Assembly: GCF_012974865.1 (NCBI RefSeq)
Contig: NZ_CP043633.1
Location: forward strand, 1 to 64,000
Length of the DNA: 64,000 bases
Reading direction: 5' to 3'
DNA from: Nonlabens sp. Ci31
Lineage (GTDB): Bacteria > Bacteroidota > Bacteroidia > Flavobacteriales > Flavobacteriaceae
The notes under the pieces are model-generated. The model ran no database searches, was not told where the DNA came from, and was given only the letters and a program-made list of their open reading frames with translations. The stretch's first letter is position 1, and every line of letters starts with the position of its first letter. Shown here piece after piece: positions 51,457-60,367 of the stretch. The position numbers were made by a program, and so were the translations under genes.

Positions 51457-52082
51457 ACCACCACAAACCAAACCATTGCTGCATGGCTCAAACTACCGCC
51501 CAATACAAATAGGTGCCAGATCACATGATTAAAATAGAGTTTGTTCCAAACATAAAATACAATTCCTACCGTAAAAAAAATACCGCCGGCGATTAAGAGG
51601 TTCATTTGTAAATAAGTGAATGCATCACTTAAAGTATGGAGGTCAAAGACAATCATCCATCCCATCACCAAGTACAAGACACTTGAGAAGGCTTCAAACT
51701 TTCCTGTAAAGAACAACTTCCATATGGTTCCAAATAAAGCGATTCCCCAAACAGCTGCTAGAATATACCAACCACTAGATTGTTCTAAAGTAATCAAACA
51801 AACTGGCGTGTAGGTTCCTGCAATAGAACCATAAATAGAAATGTGGTCTAACTTTCTGAGTTTAAATTTTAAAACACCTTCTTTTGCTCTGTGATAAGCA
51901 GTTGAAGAGAAATACAAGAAAAGTTGTGATGCGCAATACACCAAAAGTGCCGCTAACATATACTCCATAGACCAGTCTGCATTTGCAAATAATACAATGC
52001 TTATCACTATAAAAAGAAGAAACCCAATCCCGTGCGTGATTACATTCCAGACCTCTTCTAGGTCCGTTTGTACTCTAGCCAT
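51453..52082 (-). CDS. Hemolysin III family membrane protein (PAQR)
   Basis: A 209-residue, seven-helix membrane protein of the YqfA/HlyIII group, which shares the fold of PAQR receptors. Conserved histidine and serine motifs are ITHGIGFLLF near 15-24, SSTAYHRAKE near 60-69 and HVIWHLFVLGGSLSH near 188-202; they are presumed metal or catalytic residues. Despite the name there is no evidence of hemolysis. It overlaps the nitronate monooxygenase gene by 8 bases. Function in bacteria is uncertain, possibly lipid or membrane-fluidity related. Confidence 0.92.
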   Translation of the reverse strand: MARVQTDLEEVWNVITHGIGFLLFIVISIVLFANADWSMEYMLAALLVYCASQLFLYFSSTAYHRAKEGVLKFKLRKLDHISIYGSIAGTYTPVCLITLEQSSGWYILAAVWGIALFGTIWKLFFTGKFEAFSSVLYLVMGWMIVFDLHTLSDAFTYLQMNLLIAGGIFFTVGIVFYVWNKLYFNHVIWHLFVLGGSLSHAAMVWFVVV

Positions 52083-53031
52083 GAATAGATTTATTTAGAA
52101 GTTCTTTTCTAGCCTCTTCGTATTCGGCAACCATATCTTCTACCACTTGAGCCGCAGGAATAATGTCGTCTATCAATCCTGAGATTTGTCCTATTTCTAA
52201 CTCGCCGTCATTCATATCCCCTTCAAACATTCCTTTCTTTGCTCTTGCTCTACCTAAAAGTGTTTTTAATGCTTCGGGAGTTGGGGCTGTTTTGTAGAGC
52301 TCTTGAACATCGTTCCAAAATTTATTGCGCATCATCCTTACTGGGGCCAATTCTTTCAATGTCAGATGTGTTGCTCCTTCTCCCGCCTCTACAACCGCCT
52401 TTTTAAAGTTCATGTGACTGCTTGCTTCATTTGTCGCGACAAATCTGCTTCCTACTTGTACGGCATCTGCTCCTAAAGTTATAGCTGCAAGCATCGCTCG
52501 ACCGGTAGCAATTCCTCCAGCAGCGATCAACGGAATATCAATTGCTTTTGCTACTTGTGGTATTAAGGTCAACGTGGTCGACTCTTCTCTACCGTTATGT
52601 CCGCCAGCTTCAAAACCTTCAGCAACAACTGCATCTACTCCTGCTTCTTGCGACTTTAAGGCAAATTTTACAGAGCTCACTACGTGAACTACAGTGATAC
52701 CAGCATCTTTTAATCGTTTTGTGTAGGTCTTAGGATTTCCTGCACTTGTAAAAACAATCGGCACTTTTTCTTCAATGATAATTTCTAAAATTTCTTCTAG
52801 ATCGGTATAAAGTAAGGGAACATTTACACCATAAGGTTTGTCTGTTCCTGCTTTAGTTTTTTGGATGTGTTCTCTCAATACCTCTGGATACATAGATCCA
52901 GCACCTATTAAACCTAATCCGCCAGCGTTACTGACTGCGGTGACTAGTTTGTGACCACTTGCCCAGATCATCCCGCCTTGAATAATGGGGTATTTGATAT
53001 TGAATAATTTTGTGATAGGATTTTGTGGCAT
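52075..53031 (-). CDS. Nitronate monooxygenase-like FMN enzyme
   Basis: A 318-residue FMN-dependent TIM-barrel enzyme of the NMO/2-nitropropane dioxygenase family. FMN and substrate elements are PIIQGGMIWASG at the start, SNAGGLGLIGAG (about 35-46), the central EGFEAGGHNGREESTT near 138-153 with the catalytic-site histidine, and AGGIATGRAM near 170-179. Members detoxify nitronates such as propionate 3-nitronate. It overlaps the hemolysin III gene by 8 bases, so the two share a transcript, and has a -7 box upstream. Confidence 0.9.
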   Translation of the reverse strand: MPQNPITKLFNIKYPIIQGGMIWASGHKLVTAVSNAGGLGLIGAGSMYPEVLREHIQKTKAGTDKPYGVNVPLLYTDLEEILEIIIEEKVPIVFTSAGNPKTYTKRLKDAGITVVHVVSSVKFALKSQEAGVDAVVAEGFEAGGHNGREESTTLTLIPQVAKAIDIPLIAAGGIATGRAMLAAITLGADAVQVGSRFVATNEASSHMNFKKAVVEAGEGATHLTLKELAPVRMMRNKFWNDVQELYKTAPTPEALKTLLGRARAKKGMFEGDMNDGELEIGQISGLIDDIIPAAQVVEDMVAEYEEARKELLNKSIHG

Positions 53032-53061
53032 GAAGGTTCTTACTTGAATTTAAACTTGATG

Positions 53062-53069
53062 CAAATTTA
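53062..53069 (-). promoter_or_regulatory. -7 box for the NMO-hemolysin III pair
   Basis: TAAATTTGC on the minus strand, 30 bases before the ATG at 53031. Confidence 0.55.
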
Positions 53070-53646
53070 AGGAAGAATGCTTAGGTAAGAGCATCGTGTC
53101 AAACCCTTTTGGTTGGCAACAAGTTGCTCCACTTGTTTTGCCTTCGTCTGAAAGGAAATGCTTGGACTGAGGAAGGTTTTAAACGTTTATTTAAATGAGG
53201 TGTGGGATTTGAAACGCCAAGTAGGTGTCTTAGCATTGTTTAAAACGGATCGAATTAAAGGAGATTTACAGGTGAATACTTTATTTATTAGAAAGTTAAA
53301 AATTATATTCTTTAAAATGGAATTTTATCAATTCTCTAAACAACGCAAACACCCAATTCTTATTTTCCACTTCGACGAACTCAGCGCATCACCTCAAAGG
53401 GAAAACGGTACTTCTGATTTTTTTATCCTGATGCAGTAGGTACATGTGATGGTTTTTCCTCAAGCGAAAAGTCCACAAGACAAAGGATGTTTGCGGTGCT
53501 TGAATTTAATGCTTAGTTGTTTTATTTTTACGGCACCTTTCTAACTTTTCAATCAAAGATCGTTTCACTCACTTTGCCCACCTATGCATTCCTCTCATTT
53601 CGTAAACTACAATCGTCAAATGCAGGTGCTTAGGAAAGGAGCAATT
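53070..53646. other. Intergenic region with repeat remnants
   Basis: No convincing gene in about 580 bases. A 93-codon plus-strand frame (53158-53439) has no promoter, an unrecognisable product and crosses repeat-like DNA (GCATCACCTCAAAGGGAAAA). The stretch near 53101-53130 is the inverse of part of the 5280-5305 region (AGCAAC..CAAAAGGGTTT). Confidence 0.45.
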
Positions 53647-55227
53647 TTACCTAATGACTACCTTATAACTCTTCTCACTATGATCGATTCTAAATAGATA
53701 CAACCCAGTAGTTACTTGGTTGAGATCGATGAAACCTTCTCGACTATATGCCTTTTCAAAGACCAGTTGCCCTTGTAAATTATAAAGCTGGAAAGAGGTG
53801 GCGTTTTCGCCTAGAGCGGTATTGAAAATCAACTGTTTGTCTTGTACATAATAAATAAAATCCTGATCGTTAAGACTGGTCGTGCTCAAAGTTTGTTGTG
53901 CGGCTCCAAAATCAGGAATTCCATAACCCAACAAATTATCTGGAGTCATGGCTTGATTAGCACTGGCTCTTACGGCATCGACTATTTGTTGAGGCGTAAG
54001 GTTGGGAAAGGCTTGCATCAAACAAGCTACCGATCCACTAATTAAAGGAGCACTAAAAGAGGTGCCACTGGTAGCTACCAGAATACCAGATTCGTCTATG
54101 GTTGCCGTGGCGCTTCCTTGAGCGGCAATATCAGGACGAATACGACCATCTACTGTAGGTCCAGTACTAGAGAAACTTGATTTTACTTCTGCGGCAGTCA
54201 CAGAACCTATAGAAAATGCACCCAAGGCATCTGCTGGGGCAGAATTGTAAGGATGAAGATTGCTATTACCGGAATTTCCTGCGCTGGTAACCACTATAAT
54301 CCCTTTTTCAAAAGCAACATTAGTTCCTCGAGAAATAAAGGCTGTTGTGCCGTTCATGTCTTGATAATCGAGACTTTCTGCAGTGTTATCAAAACCCAAA
54401 TAACCTAGCGAAACATTGATGACATCCACACCAAGAGAATCTGCACGCTCTGCGGCTTGCACCCAATAAGACATTTCGGCTGGAGTTTCTTGTAAGGCTT
54501 CTTCTGTTCTAAATAAATGATAGCGCGCATCTGGTGCAGTTCCTTCAAAATTACCCGGTTCATTTCCTGCCATAACACTCAATACTCTTGCCCCGTGATA
54601 ATGATCTTCATAAATAGTAGCATCTCGATCCACAAAATCCCAGCCACCAGCGATTCCGTTATTATTGCGTAATTGAGCAAAACCAGTATTCACATCTACA
54701 TTAGGAAAACCAGAATCGGTCACGGCGATCAACATTCCATCTCCTGCATTTCCTGTATTGTGCAAATCGTCCAGACCTATCATTTGTATTTGATTTGTTG
54801 CCGTACCATATGCCAGTGGTGTGGTGACCGTCTGAGCAAACTTATCTTCATAGCTTCTAGAAGTACTTTTTGTAGGGTCTGCATAATCGATACTGGATAC
54901 AAAAGCAAGGTTTGCTAGTGCGTCAATAGCTGTTGTTGTTCCTACTACATGAACACAATTGAACCATTTAGATTGTGCTTTGTAACTGATTCCCAGTTGC
55001 GCTTTAATTTGTGCTACATAAGCTTGATTCACAGGCATATCTCTGTCGTCAATAGGGATGTTGTGCCTCGATTTGCGGTCTAGGGCTCTTTGAGTTAAAA
55101 TACTCTGAGGGTTGTTAAGTGACGCTACCGCATTAGGTTTATCAGCAAAGTAAATCCAAGCGTGAAAATCTTGGGCATTAGATATGCTTGCCATACCGAT
55201 AATTAAAAAAAACACTACCTTTTTCAT
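53647..55227 (-). CDS. Secreted S8 subtilisin-like protease with T9SS C-terminal domain
   Basis: A 526-residue exported serine protease. After a signal peptide (MKKVVFFLIIGMASISNAQ) and a propeptide-like region (about 20-140) comes the catalytic domain with the triad D171 (AVTDSGF), H211 (YHGARVLS) and S390 (GTSFSAP). The last 75 residues form a type A T9SS sorting domain: FQLYNLQGQLVFEKAYSR and the end TGLYLFRIDH..YKVVIR. It is therefore exported by the type IX system to the cell surface or medium. Monocistronic, with a -7 box upstream (55255-55262). The natural substrate is unknown. Confidence 0.95.
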   Translation of the reverse strand: MKKVVFFLIIGMASISNAQDFHAWIYFADKPNAVASLNNPQSILTQRALDRKSRHNIPIDDRDMPVNQAYVAQIKAQLGISYKAQSKWFNCVHVVGTTTAIDALANLAFVSSIDYADPTKSTSRSYEDKFAQTVTTPLAYGTATNQIQMIGLDDLHNTGNAGDGMLIAVTDSGFPNVDVNTGFAQLRNNNGIAGGWDFVDRDATIYEDHYHGARVLSVMAGNEPGNFEGTAPDARYHLFRTEEALQETPAEMSYWVQAAERADSLGVDVINVSLGYLGFDNTAESLDYQDMNGTTAFISRGTNVAFEKGIIVVTSAGNSGNSNLHPYNSAPADALGAFSIGSVTAAEVKSSFSSTGPTVDGRIRPDIAAQGSATATIDESGILVATSGTSFSAPLISGSVACLMQAFPNLTPQQIVDAVRASANQAMTPDNLLGYGIPDFGAAQQTLSTTSLNDQDFIYYVQDKQLIFNTALGENATSFQLYNLQGQLVFEKAYSREGFIDLNQVTTGLYLFRIDHSEKSYKVVIR

Positions 55228-55254
55228 AGCTTGAAAGTTACATGATTTCTATCA

Positions 55255-55262
55255 CAAAACTA
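55255..55262 (-). promoter_or_regulatory. -7 box for the S8 protease gene
   Basis: TAGTTTTG on the minus strand, 27 bases before the ATG at 55227. Confidence 0.5.
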
Positions 55263-55274
55263 TTAAGACTAAAA

Positions 55275-55567
55275 TCTAGCACCGCAAGCCTCTCTCTTAT
55301 CTCTCCAAAGGAGAGAGGATTAATTTTTCCTTTGTAAAGAGCTTTTTGATTAAAATTGAGTTGGGGTATAAACTCCAGCACCCTAAGCCTCTCTCTTATC
55401 TCTCCAAAGGAGAGAGGGTTAATTTTCCTTTGTAAAGAGCTTTTTGATTAAAAATTAGGTTTGGATATAACCTCTAGCACCCTAAGCCTCTCTCTGATCT
55501 CTCCAAAGGAGAGAGGGTTAATATTCCTTTGTAAAGAGCTTTCTGGTTAAAATTGAGTTGGAGTTTA
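55275..55567. repeat. Three tandem 99-bp repeats
   Basis: Three copies starting AGCACC at 55278, 55377 and 55476. Each contains the hairpin CCTCTCTC..CTCTCCAAAGGAGAGAGG and then TTCCTTTGTAAAGAGCTTT. The copies differ at several positions. They fill the space between the protease promoter and mnmA. Confidence 0.9.
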
Positions 55568-55579
55568 TTCTTGATTTTA

Positions 55580-56776
55580 TCAAGCAATTACCCCAGAACC
55601 TAAACACTCGTTATTTTGGTACCAAGCTACAAACTGGCCCGGAGAAATGGCACTTTGCTCGTCATCAAAAATAACGTAGAGTCCATTTTCCACACAATGC
55701 AATGTCGCTTTCTCTAAAGTCTGACGGTAACGTATACGGGCCATTACTTCTAGAGTCCCTCCTACTTCTATCTCTAGATCTTCTCTGATCCAGTGCGTTT
55801 CGGCAACTGTCACAAAAAGACCACGCCTGTATAATCCAGGATGATTTTTTCCTTGACCTACATAAATCGTATTGGTATTCACATCAGTTTCTATCACAAA
55901 AAGCGGCTCTGGTGTCCCACCTACGGCGAGTCCTTTGCGTTGCCCACGCGTAAAATAATGTGCTCCTTGATGGGTCCCTACTTTTTTTCCTTCTGTTGGA
56001 TGGTATTTACGCTTTCGCGAAAGCGTCACCAATTCATTATCTCGGCCAGCATCTTCCACAGGAACAAGCTCTAGCATCTTCTCGCGACTGGTCTGTACAT
56101 CGATCTCCACGATATCGCCAGCCTTAGGTTGCAATTGCTGTTGTAAAAAATCAGGTAGTCGTACTTTTCCTATAAAACACAAGCCTTGAGAATCCTTTTT
56201 TCCTGCTGTAATTAAATTCTGGGAAGCGGCTATTTCTCTCACTTGAGGTTTCTGTAAATGACCTATTGGAAAAAGTGTTTTAGCGAGTTGCTTTTGAGAA
56301 ACTTGACAAAGAAAATAGCTTTGATCCTTATTTGCATCTTCACCACCTATCAAATGATGAATTTCTTCACCGTTTTCTATGCTGGTTGATTTCTGGCAAT
56401 AATGGCCTGTTGCGACAAAATCAGCACCTAGTTCTAAGGCAATATCCATAAAGACATCAAACTTGATCTCTCGATTACAAAGCACATCAGGATTAGGTGT
56501 ACGTCCACGAGCATACTCGTCAAACATATAATCTACTATGCGTTCCTTATATTCATTGCTTAAATCTACCGTTTGAAATGGAATGCCCAACTTATCTGCG
56601 ACCAGCATCGCATCGTTAGAATCTTCTAACCACGGACACTCATCACTTATAGTTACGGTATCATCGTGCCAGTTTTTCATAAACAAACCGATGACCTCGT
56701 GACCTTGCTCTTTTAATAAAAATGCGGCAACGCTAGAGTCCACGCCGCCAGAAAGTCCTACTACTACTTTTGCCAT
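55580..56776 (-). CDS. mnmA: tRNA-specific 2-thiouridylase MnmA
   Basis: Adds sulfur to U34 of Lys, Glu and Gln tRNAs. The PP-loop ATP motif SGGVDSS is at 9-15, and the catalytic cysteines are C100 (DVLCNREI) and C200 (GLCFIGKV). The C-terminal RGQRKGL tRNA-binding region is intact. Compared with typical MnmA there is an insertion at about 226-267 that contains a palindrome-encoded LSRKR (about 252-256). The promoter box TATTTTTG ends four bases before the ATG. Monocistronic. Confidence 0.96.
   Translation of the reverse strand: MAKVVVGLSGGVDSSVAAFLLKEQGHEVIGLFMKNWHDDTVTISDECPWLEDSNDAMLVADKLGIPFQTVDLSNEYKERIVDYMFDEYARGRTPNPDVLCNREIKFDVFMDIALELGADFVATGHYCQKSTSIENGEEIHHLIGGEDANKDQSYFLCQVSQKQLAKTLFPIGHLQKPQVREIAASQNLITAGKKDSQGLCFIGKVRLPDFLQQQLQPKAGDIVEIDVQTSREKMLELVPVEDAGRDNELVTLSRKRKYHPTEGKKVGTHQGAHYFTRGQRKGLAVGGTPEPLFVIETDVNTNTIYVGQGKNHPGLYRRGLFVTVAETHWIREDLEIEVGGTLEVMARIRYRQTLEKATLHCVENGLYVIFDDEQSAISPGQFVAWYQNNECLGSGVIA
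56010..56025. repeat. Dispersed palindrome (GCTTTCGCGAAAGC family), in mnmA
   Basis: 16-bp palindrome (18 bp with flanks, 56009-56026), read as LSRKR within the MnmA insertion. Confidence 0.9.
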
Positions 56777-56780
56777 ACTG

Positions 56781-56788
56781 CAAAAATA
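56781..56788 (-). promoter_or_regulatory. -7 box abutting the mnmA start (leaderless promoter candidate)
   Basis: TATTTTTG followed by CAGT and then the ATG (56776). Confidence 0.6.
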
Positions 56789-56940
56789 CGATAAGAGCAG
56801 TCGATTAGGGTTTTGAATCTATTAGATTTTTCTTATAGCTTTAGGTATTTTGTCTATGAATAAATGGAAAGTTTTTCAAAGGTTTAGAGACAATTTAACT
56901 AGTTTGTTTTCGTTATTTTGTAAGTTGAAAAGAAAAAGAA

Positions 56941-57915
56941 ATGAATACTACTTTTAAAAAATGCACCATTGCTTTATTGTCTATAGTTGCCGTTCTATAT
57001 ACCTCTTGTGAAGATGCAGATGATAATGGGAATATTATAGATCCTAATAACTCTGCCTACGACTTGACAGAAACCAACTCCGAATTCAGTATTCTCAATA
57101 CGGCGTTGATACGAACCGGACTGGACGCAACCTTAGATTCACAAGGAACCTACACCGTTTTTGCCCCTAATAATGCAGCTTTTAATCAGTATTTTACTGA
57201 AAATGGTTTTGCAAATATTGAGGCAGTTCCTATAGCAGATTTAAGAGCTATTTTACTTTACCACGTTCTCAATATTGAAGTGACTAGTGAATTATTAAAT
57301 ACTGGTTATATAAAAACCTTAGGGAAGGATGAAGAAGTAGAAGCATTAGATTTATTTATAGAGGCTACTACTTCAGTTGTATTAAACGGCAGTGTCACGG
57401 TAACCCAAGCCGATATTGAGGTAGACAATGGTGTGGTTCACATGATTGATAAGGTGTTAGACTTACCTACTGTAATCACTCTCGTTGCTGCAAATCCAGA
57501 ATTTAGCAATTTAGAAACCGCACTGTTACAACAAGGACTAGAAATCACTTTATCCAATACAGATGCAAGCATGCAAGATCCATTTACGGTCTTTGCTCCT
57601 ACAGACGATGGATTTCAAGATTTAGTAGACTTAGATCCTATGGACGGTCTTACTAGCCTTCAAGATATTCTTGACCTTACCAATCTTACCGATATCTTAT
57701 TATATCATGTTGTAGGAAACGATCGCATACGCTCTGGAAACATAAGCAATGGAGTTGTCATTGACCCTATCACTACAGGAACCTTTTCCATAAACACCAC
57801 GTCTGGCATTCTAATAACTGATGAACAGATGACAGAAGCAAACATAACCGCTACAGATATTACCGCTGTTAATGGAGTCATTCATAAAATAGATATTGTG
57901 ATACGACCTCTGTAA
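56941..57915 (+). CDS. Fasciclin (FAS1) domain lipoprotein
   Basis: A 324-residue lipoprotein (signal ending LYTSCED, lipidated at C23) with two FAS1 domains, about 38-180 and 183-322. Each has the H1/H2-type motifs: YTVFAPNNAAFNQYF and ILLYHVLNIEV in the first, FTVFAPTDDGFQDLV and ILLYHVVGN in the second, and VHMIDKVLDLP / IHKIDIVIRPL at the ends. FAS1 proteins mediate adhesion or matrix contact. Outer-membrane attachment is likely. Monocistronic with a terminator downstream. Confidence 0.92.
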   Translation: MNTTFKKCTIALLSIVAVLYTSCEDADDNGNIIDPNNSAYDLTETNSEFSILNTALIRTGLDATLDSQGTYTVFAPNNAAFNQYFTENGFANIEAVPIADLRAILLYHVLNIEVTSELLNTGYIKTLGKDEEVEALDLFIEATTSVVLNGSVTVTQADIEVDNGVVHMIDKVLDLPTVITLVAANPEFSNLETALLQQGLEITLSNTDASMQDPFTVFAPTDDGFQDLVDLDPMDGLTSLQDILDLTNLTDILLYHVVGNDRIRSGNISNGVVIDPITTGTFSINTTSGILITDEQMTEANITATDITAVNGVIHKIDIVIRPL

Positions 57916-57936
57916 CTCGAACACTTACAAAATTTT

Positions 57937-57968
57937 AAAAAGTCTCGCTCTTTGGTGGGACTTTTTTT
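57937..57968 (+). terminator. Intrinsic terminator after the FAS1 gene
   Basis: Stem AAAAAGTCTC/GGGACTTTTT (one G-T pair) at 57937-57966 and T run. It ends well before the real start of the next gene at 57997. Confidence 0.8.
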
Positions 57969-57996
57969 ATTCTATATTTACCACAATAGTACATTT

Positions 57997-58464
57997 ATGA
58001 ATATGATCAATTACCCAGAATTTAAAAAAACCATCAATACACACTGTCTTGAAACTGTGGGTGATCGATTAACGACTATCGAAAAAAACCTAGATTCTTT
58101 AATGGATGCTAAGCGCAATGAAACAAAAAGCAGTGCCGGAGATAAGTATGAAACAGGCAGAGCCATGATTCAAAATGAAGAAGAGTTATACAAAAGACAA
58201 CGTGCTGAAACTTCTAAAATCCTCGATCAGTTGCTACGTATCGATCCAGATAAGGAATGCCATCAGGTAGAACCTGGAGCATTGGTGATATTGCCTTCTG
58301 GGTTATTCTATGTAGCTGCTGGAATGGGTAAACTTTCTGTGAATGAAACGGACTGTTTTGCGATATCCCTATCTTCTCCTATAGGTCAAGCATTGAAAGG
58401 TAAAAAAAAAGGTACCGTCATTAGGTTTCAAGATCAAGACGTGATGATTTTAAAAGTGTATTAA
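57997..58464 (+). CDS. GreA/GreB-like C-terminal domain protein
   Basis: A 155-residue protein from the ATG at 57997 (58003 is also possible); an upstream frame extending to 57952 would overlap the preceding terminator and is rejected. The N-terminal part is a helical, charged segment (about 10-80) and the C-terminal half has the GreA/GreB cleft-domain pattern: VEPGALVILPSGLFYVA near 90-106 and SPIGQALKGKKKGTVIRF near 128-145. It may bind RNA polymerase's secondary channel like Gre factors, but the classical coiled-coil tip residues are not apparent. I recall orthologues mislabelled 3-oxoacyl-ACP synthase. Confidence 0.78.
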   Translation: MNMINYPEFKKTINTHCLETVGDRLTTIEKNLDSLMDAKRNETKSSAGDKYETGRAMIQNEEELYKRQRAETSKILDQLLRIDPDKECHQVEPGALVILPSGLFYVAAGMGKLSVNETDCFAISLSSPIGQALKGKKKGTVIRFQDQDVMILKVY

Positions 58465-58485
58465 TAATTCTGTAATTCCTTTATT

Positions 58486-58944
58486 ATGTCTTCTAAATTA
58501 AATCAACAACTAGCCGAAGTCACCTCATTTATCAAAAAAGGCGATCAACTTAACCTTAAGGTTTCTGATAAAGGTACTTACTGGCATCTGGATCACAGCT
58601 TACAGGTATTAAATGGTATTTCAGAAACTTTGACCAACTCTAATCCAGAAGATTACCAGCCTAAATTCTCGCTGCCTAAGTTTATAATCATGAATACAGG
58701 CTTCATTCCGCGAGGAAAAGGTCGCGCACCTAAGCAAACCATACCTGAGGGCGGGATCTCAGAAGAAAAATTACTTTCTGACCTTGATAAAATTAAAAAC
58801 GCAACAAAAGACCTCAACAACTTAGCAGAAAATAAAAACTTTAAACATCCCCTTTTTGGATATTTAAATCGTATGGATACGATTAAGTTTATGGCGATTC
58901 ACACCCAGCATCACTTAAAGATCATGAGAGATATTGTGAAATAA
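58486..58944 (+). CDS. DinB/DUF1569-type protein
   Basis: A 152-residue helical protein that follows the DinB-like four-helix-bundle pattern with metal-ligand histidines: WHLDH near residue 25-29 and HTQHHLKIM near 140-148. Such proteins include thiol-dependent transferases and proteins of unknown function; no substrate can be named. The gene follows the GreA-like gene by 21 bases and could share its transcript, and a bidirectional terminator comes 46 bases after it. Confidence 0.78.
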   Translation: MSSKLNQQLAEVTSFIKKGDQLNLKVSDKGTYWHLDHSLQVLNGISETLTNSNPEDYQPKFSLPKFIIMNTGFIPRGKGRAPKQTIPEGGISEEKLLSDLDKIKNATKDLNNLAENKNFKHPLFGYLNRMDTIKFMAIHTQHHLKIMRDIVK

Positions 58945-58990
58945 TAACTTGTAGTACAAGGAACCGGAGTCTGTGGACGAGTTCCTTTAA

Positions 58991-59027
58991 AACAAAAAAT
59001 CCAGCTTAAAAAACTGGATTTTTTGTT
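58991..59027. terminator. Bidirectional intrinsic terminator
   Basis: Stem AACAAAAAATCCAG/CTGGATTTTTTGTT (58991-59004, 59014-59027) between convergent genes. Confidence 0.88.
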
Positions 59028-59046
59028 TATATATGAGATGGAATAT

Positions 59047-59412
59047 TTACTCCTCTTCTTCGTCTTTTTTCTTGACCTTAGGAACAAATAAAGCTGCCCG
59101 TTCCAATAATTTTTCGGATACTTTGAACTCTCCACTAAATTCATAAGTGGCGTCTTCTCGGCTAAATTTAAAATAAGCAGATTTGGCCCATCTTAAGTCG
59201 GTTGCTTTTTTAAGAAATTGCTCGTGTGTAAGGATTTCCTCTACCTCATCATTTTTCCATACGAGTACGCGATAAATACCTACTCCATTTTTCATACTTC
59301 TCTCAATAACCTCTCTAAAAGCGTCTGATGAGAATACCTGCACTCCTTCTTCAGTAACCTTGTAATCAAGGTCTTTAAATAAGATAGCAGTTAAGAATTG
59401 TTCTAAAGTCAT
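59047..59412 (-). CDS. Small hypothetical protein
   Basis: A 121-residue acidic protein of mixed alpha/beta layout starting MTLEQFLTAILFKDLDY and ending in a charged tail (KVKKKDEEEE). Not recognised; no membrane segment, signal peptide or catalytic motif was seen. A well-placed -7 box (59434-59441) and the convergent terminator support it as a real gene. Monocistronic. Confidence 0.7.
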   Translation of the reverse strand: MTLEQFLTAILFKDLDYKVTEEGVQVFSSDAFREVIERSMKNGVGIYRVLVWKNDEVEEILTHEQFLKKATDLRWAKSAYFKFSREDATYEFSGEFKVSEKLLERAALFVPKVKKKDEEEE

Positions 59413-59433
59413 GGTTCATTTTATTTCAGATGG

Positions 59434-59441
59434 CAAAGGTA
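59434..59441 (-). promoter_or_regulatory. -7 box for the 59047-59412 gene
   Basis: TACCTTTGC on the minus strand, 21 bases before the ATG at 59412. Confidence 0.6.
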
Positions 59442-59579
59442 CTGCTATCCTCTTTTATATTGATGAATAGCGCTTATAATTATGGAAATACAAGCAATAC
59501 TTATTACCGAATAAAATAATAAGTGTCCGTATACTTTCTGGCTATGCTTATCGGCAAGCAGGCAGGCGGAAGTCTTTTT

Positions 59580-60083
59580 CTAAGCGTTCTGCCCAAAAGG
59601 ATTTTGTGGATCATAGCCTGGCTCAAACTGTGCTTTTACATGAGGTTTATTCAAATCCAAAATGGTAAAAACCCCTAGAAGGATTCCCAATATACCCGTG
59701 ATACAATTGATTATTGAAATAGCAAAAATAAAGTTATAATTGCGTCGCTCCTTCATATATTTTCCAGCTAATAAAGTTAAGATACCTATGGTAACCGTAA
59801 TTACAAATCCTACTGCTCCTATCACAATAAAAATACTCCCTGGATGAAATGGAAGGTCTGGGTCATTATTCATAGATCCAAATGTCAACGCAGTTCCTAC
59901 AAACATATAGAGTAAAAAGAATAACGAAAATAAAATCGTTAGGATTCCCTTTACCAAATGCAGCGTTGCAAAAGTGCTTAAATTATCAGTAGGCATATAC
60001 TGGTAATAAGGCTGCTGGTATTGTTGTTGTTGAAAAAATTCAGATTGACGCTGTTGATTTTCTTGATTTTGATTCGTTTCCAT
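59580..60083 (-). CDS. Small four-helix membrane protein with Q-rich N-terminus
   Basis: A 167-residue membrane protein: a Q/N/Y-rich N-terminal 35 residues (QQQQYQQPYYQYM) followed by about four hydrophobic helices and the motif FAISIINCITGILG. A conserved N-C pair in this type of helix recurs in Bacteroidota proteins labelled CCC motif membrane proteins or DUF4190-like; function unknown. It has no obvious operon partner. Confidence 0.72.
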   Translation of the reverse strand: METNQNQENQQRQSEFFQQQQYQQPYYQYMPTDNLSTFATLHLVKGILTILFSLFFLLYMFVGTALTFGSMNNDPDLPFHPGSIFIVIGAVGFVITVTIGILTLLAGKYMKERRNYNFIFAISIINCITGILGILLGVFTILDLNKPHVKAQFEPGYDPQNPFGQNA

Positions 60084-60355
60084 AAGGATAGATATGCTTA
60101 TAAGTAGTCCAAAAAATAATTTTGTTACAAAGGAGAACTAATTAAGGAACTCCTGCTTTAAGAATCAGCCATTTCCTTTTAATAATTGTATTTATACAAC
60201 CATATTAGCCTTAATTAGAAACTCTTTGGAGCTTGTAAGAATACATCCCTTAGAAAGTTACAATTAGGTTTATAAAGCAGAGAATATTGATATTTGTATT
60301 TATTTAGCAGGTATAAAGTCTGTTATAGAGGAATGTATCATAAGGATCAAAATCC

Positions 60356-60363
60356 TACCTTTG
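60356..60363 (+). promoter_or_regulatory. -7 box abutting the rluF start (leaderless promoter candidate)
   Basis: TACCTTTG followed by CAAC and then the ATG at 60368. Confidence 0.6.
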
Positions 60364-60367
60364 CAAC

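Noticed and set aside
53158..53439. 93-codon plus-strand reading frame
   Set aside because: No promoter or recognisable product; includes repeat-like DNA; probably chance.
55275..55567. CRISPR array
   Set aside because: The 99-bp units are contiguous and diverged, with no spacers of constant length and no cas genes nearby.
57952..57996. Longer start for the Gre-like gene
   Set aside because: It would begin inside the terminator of the FAS1 gene; ATG at 57997 fits better.
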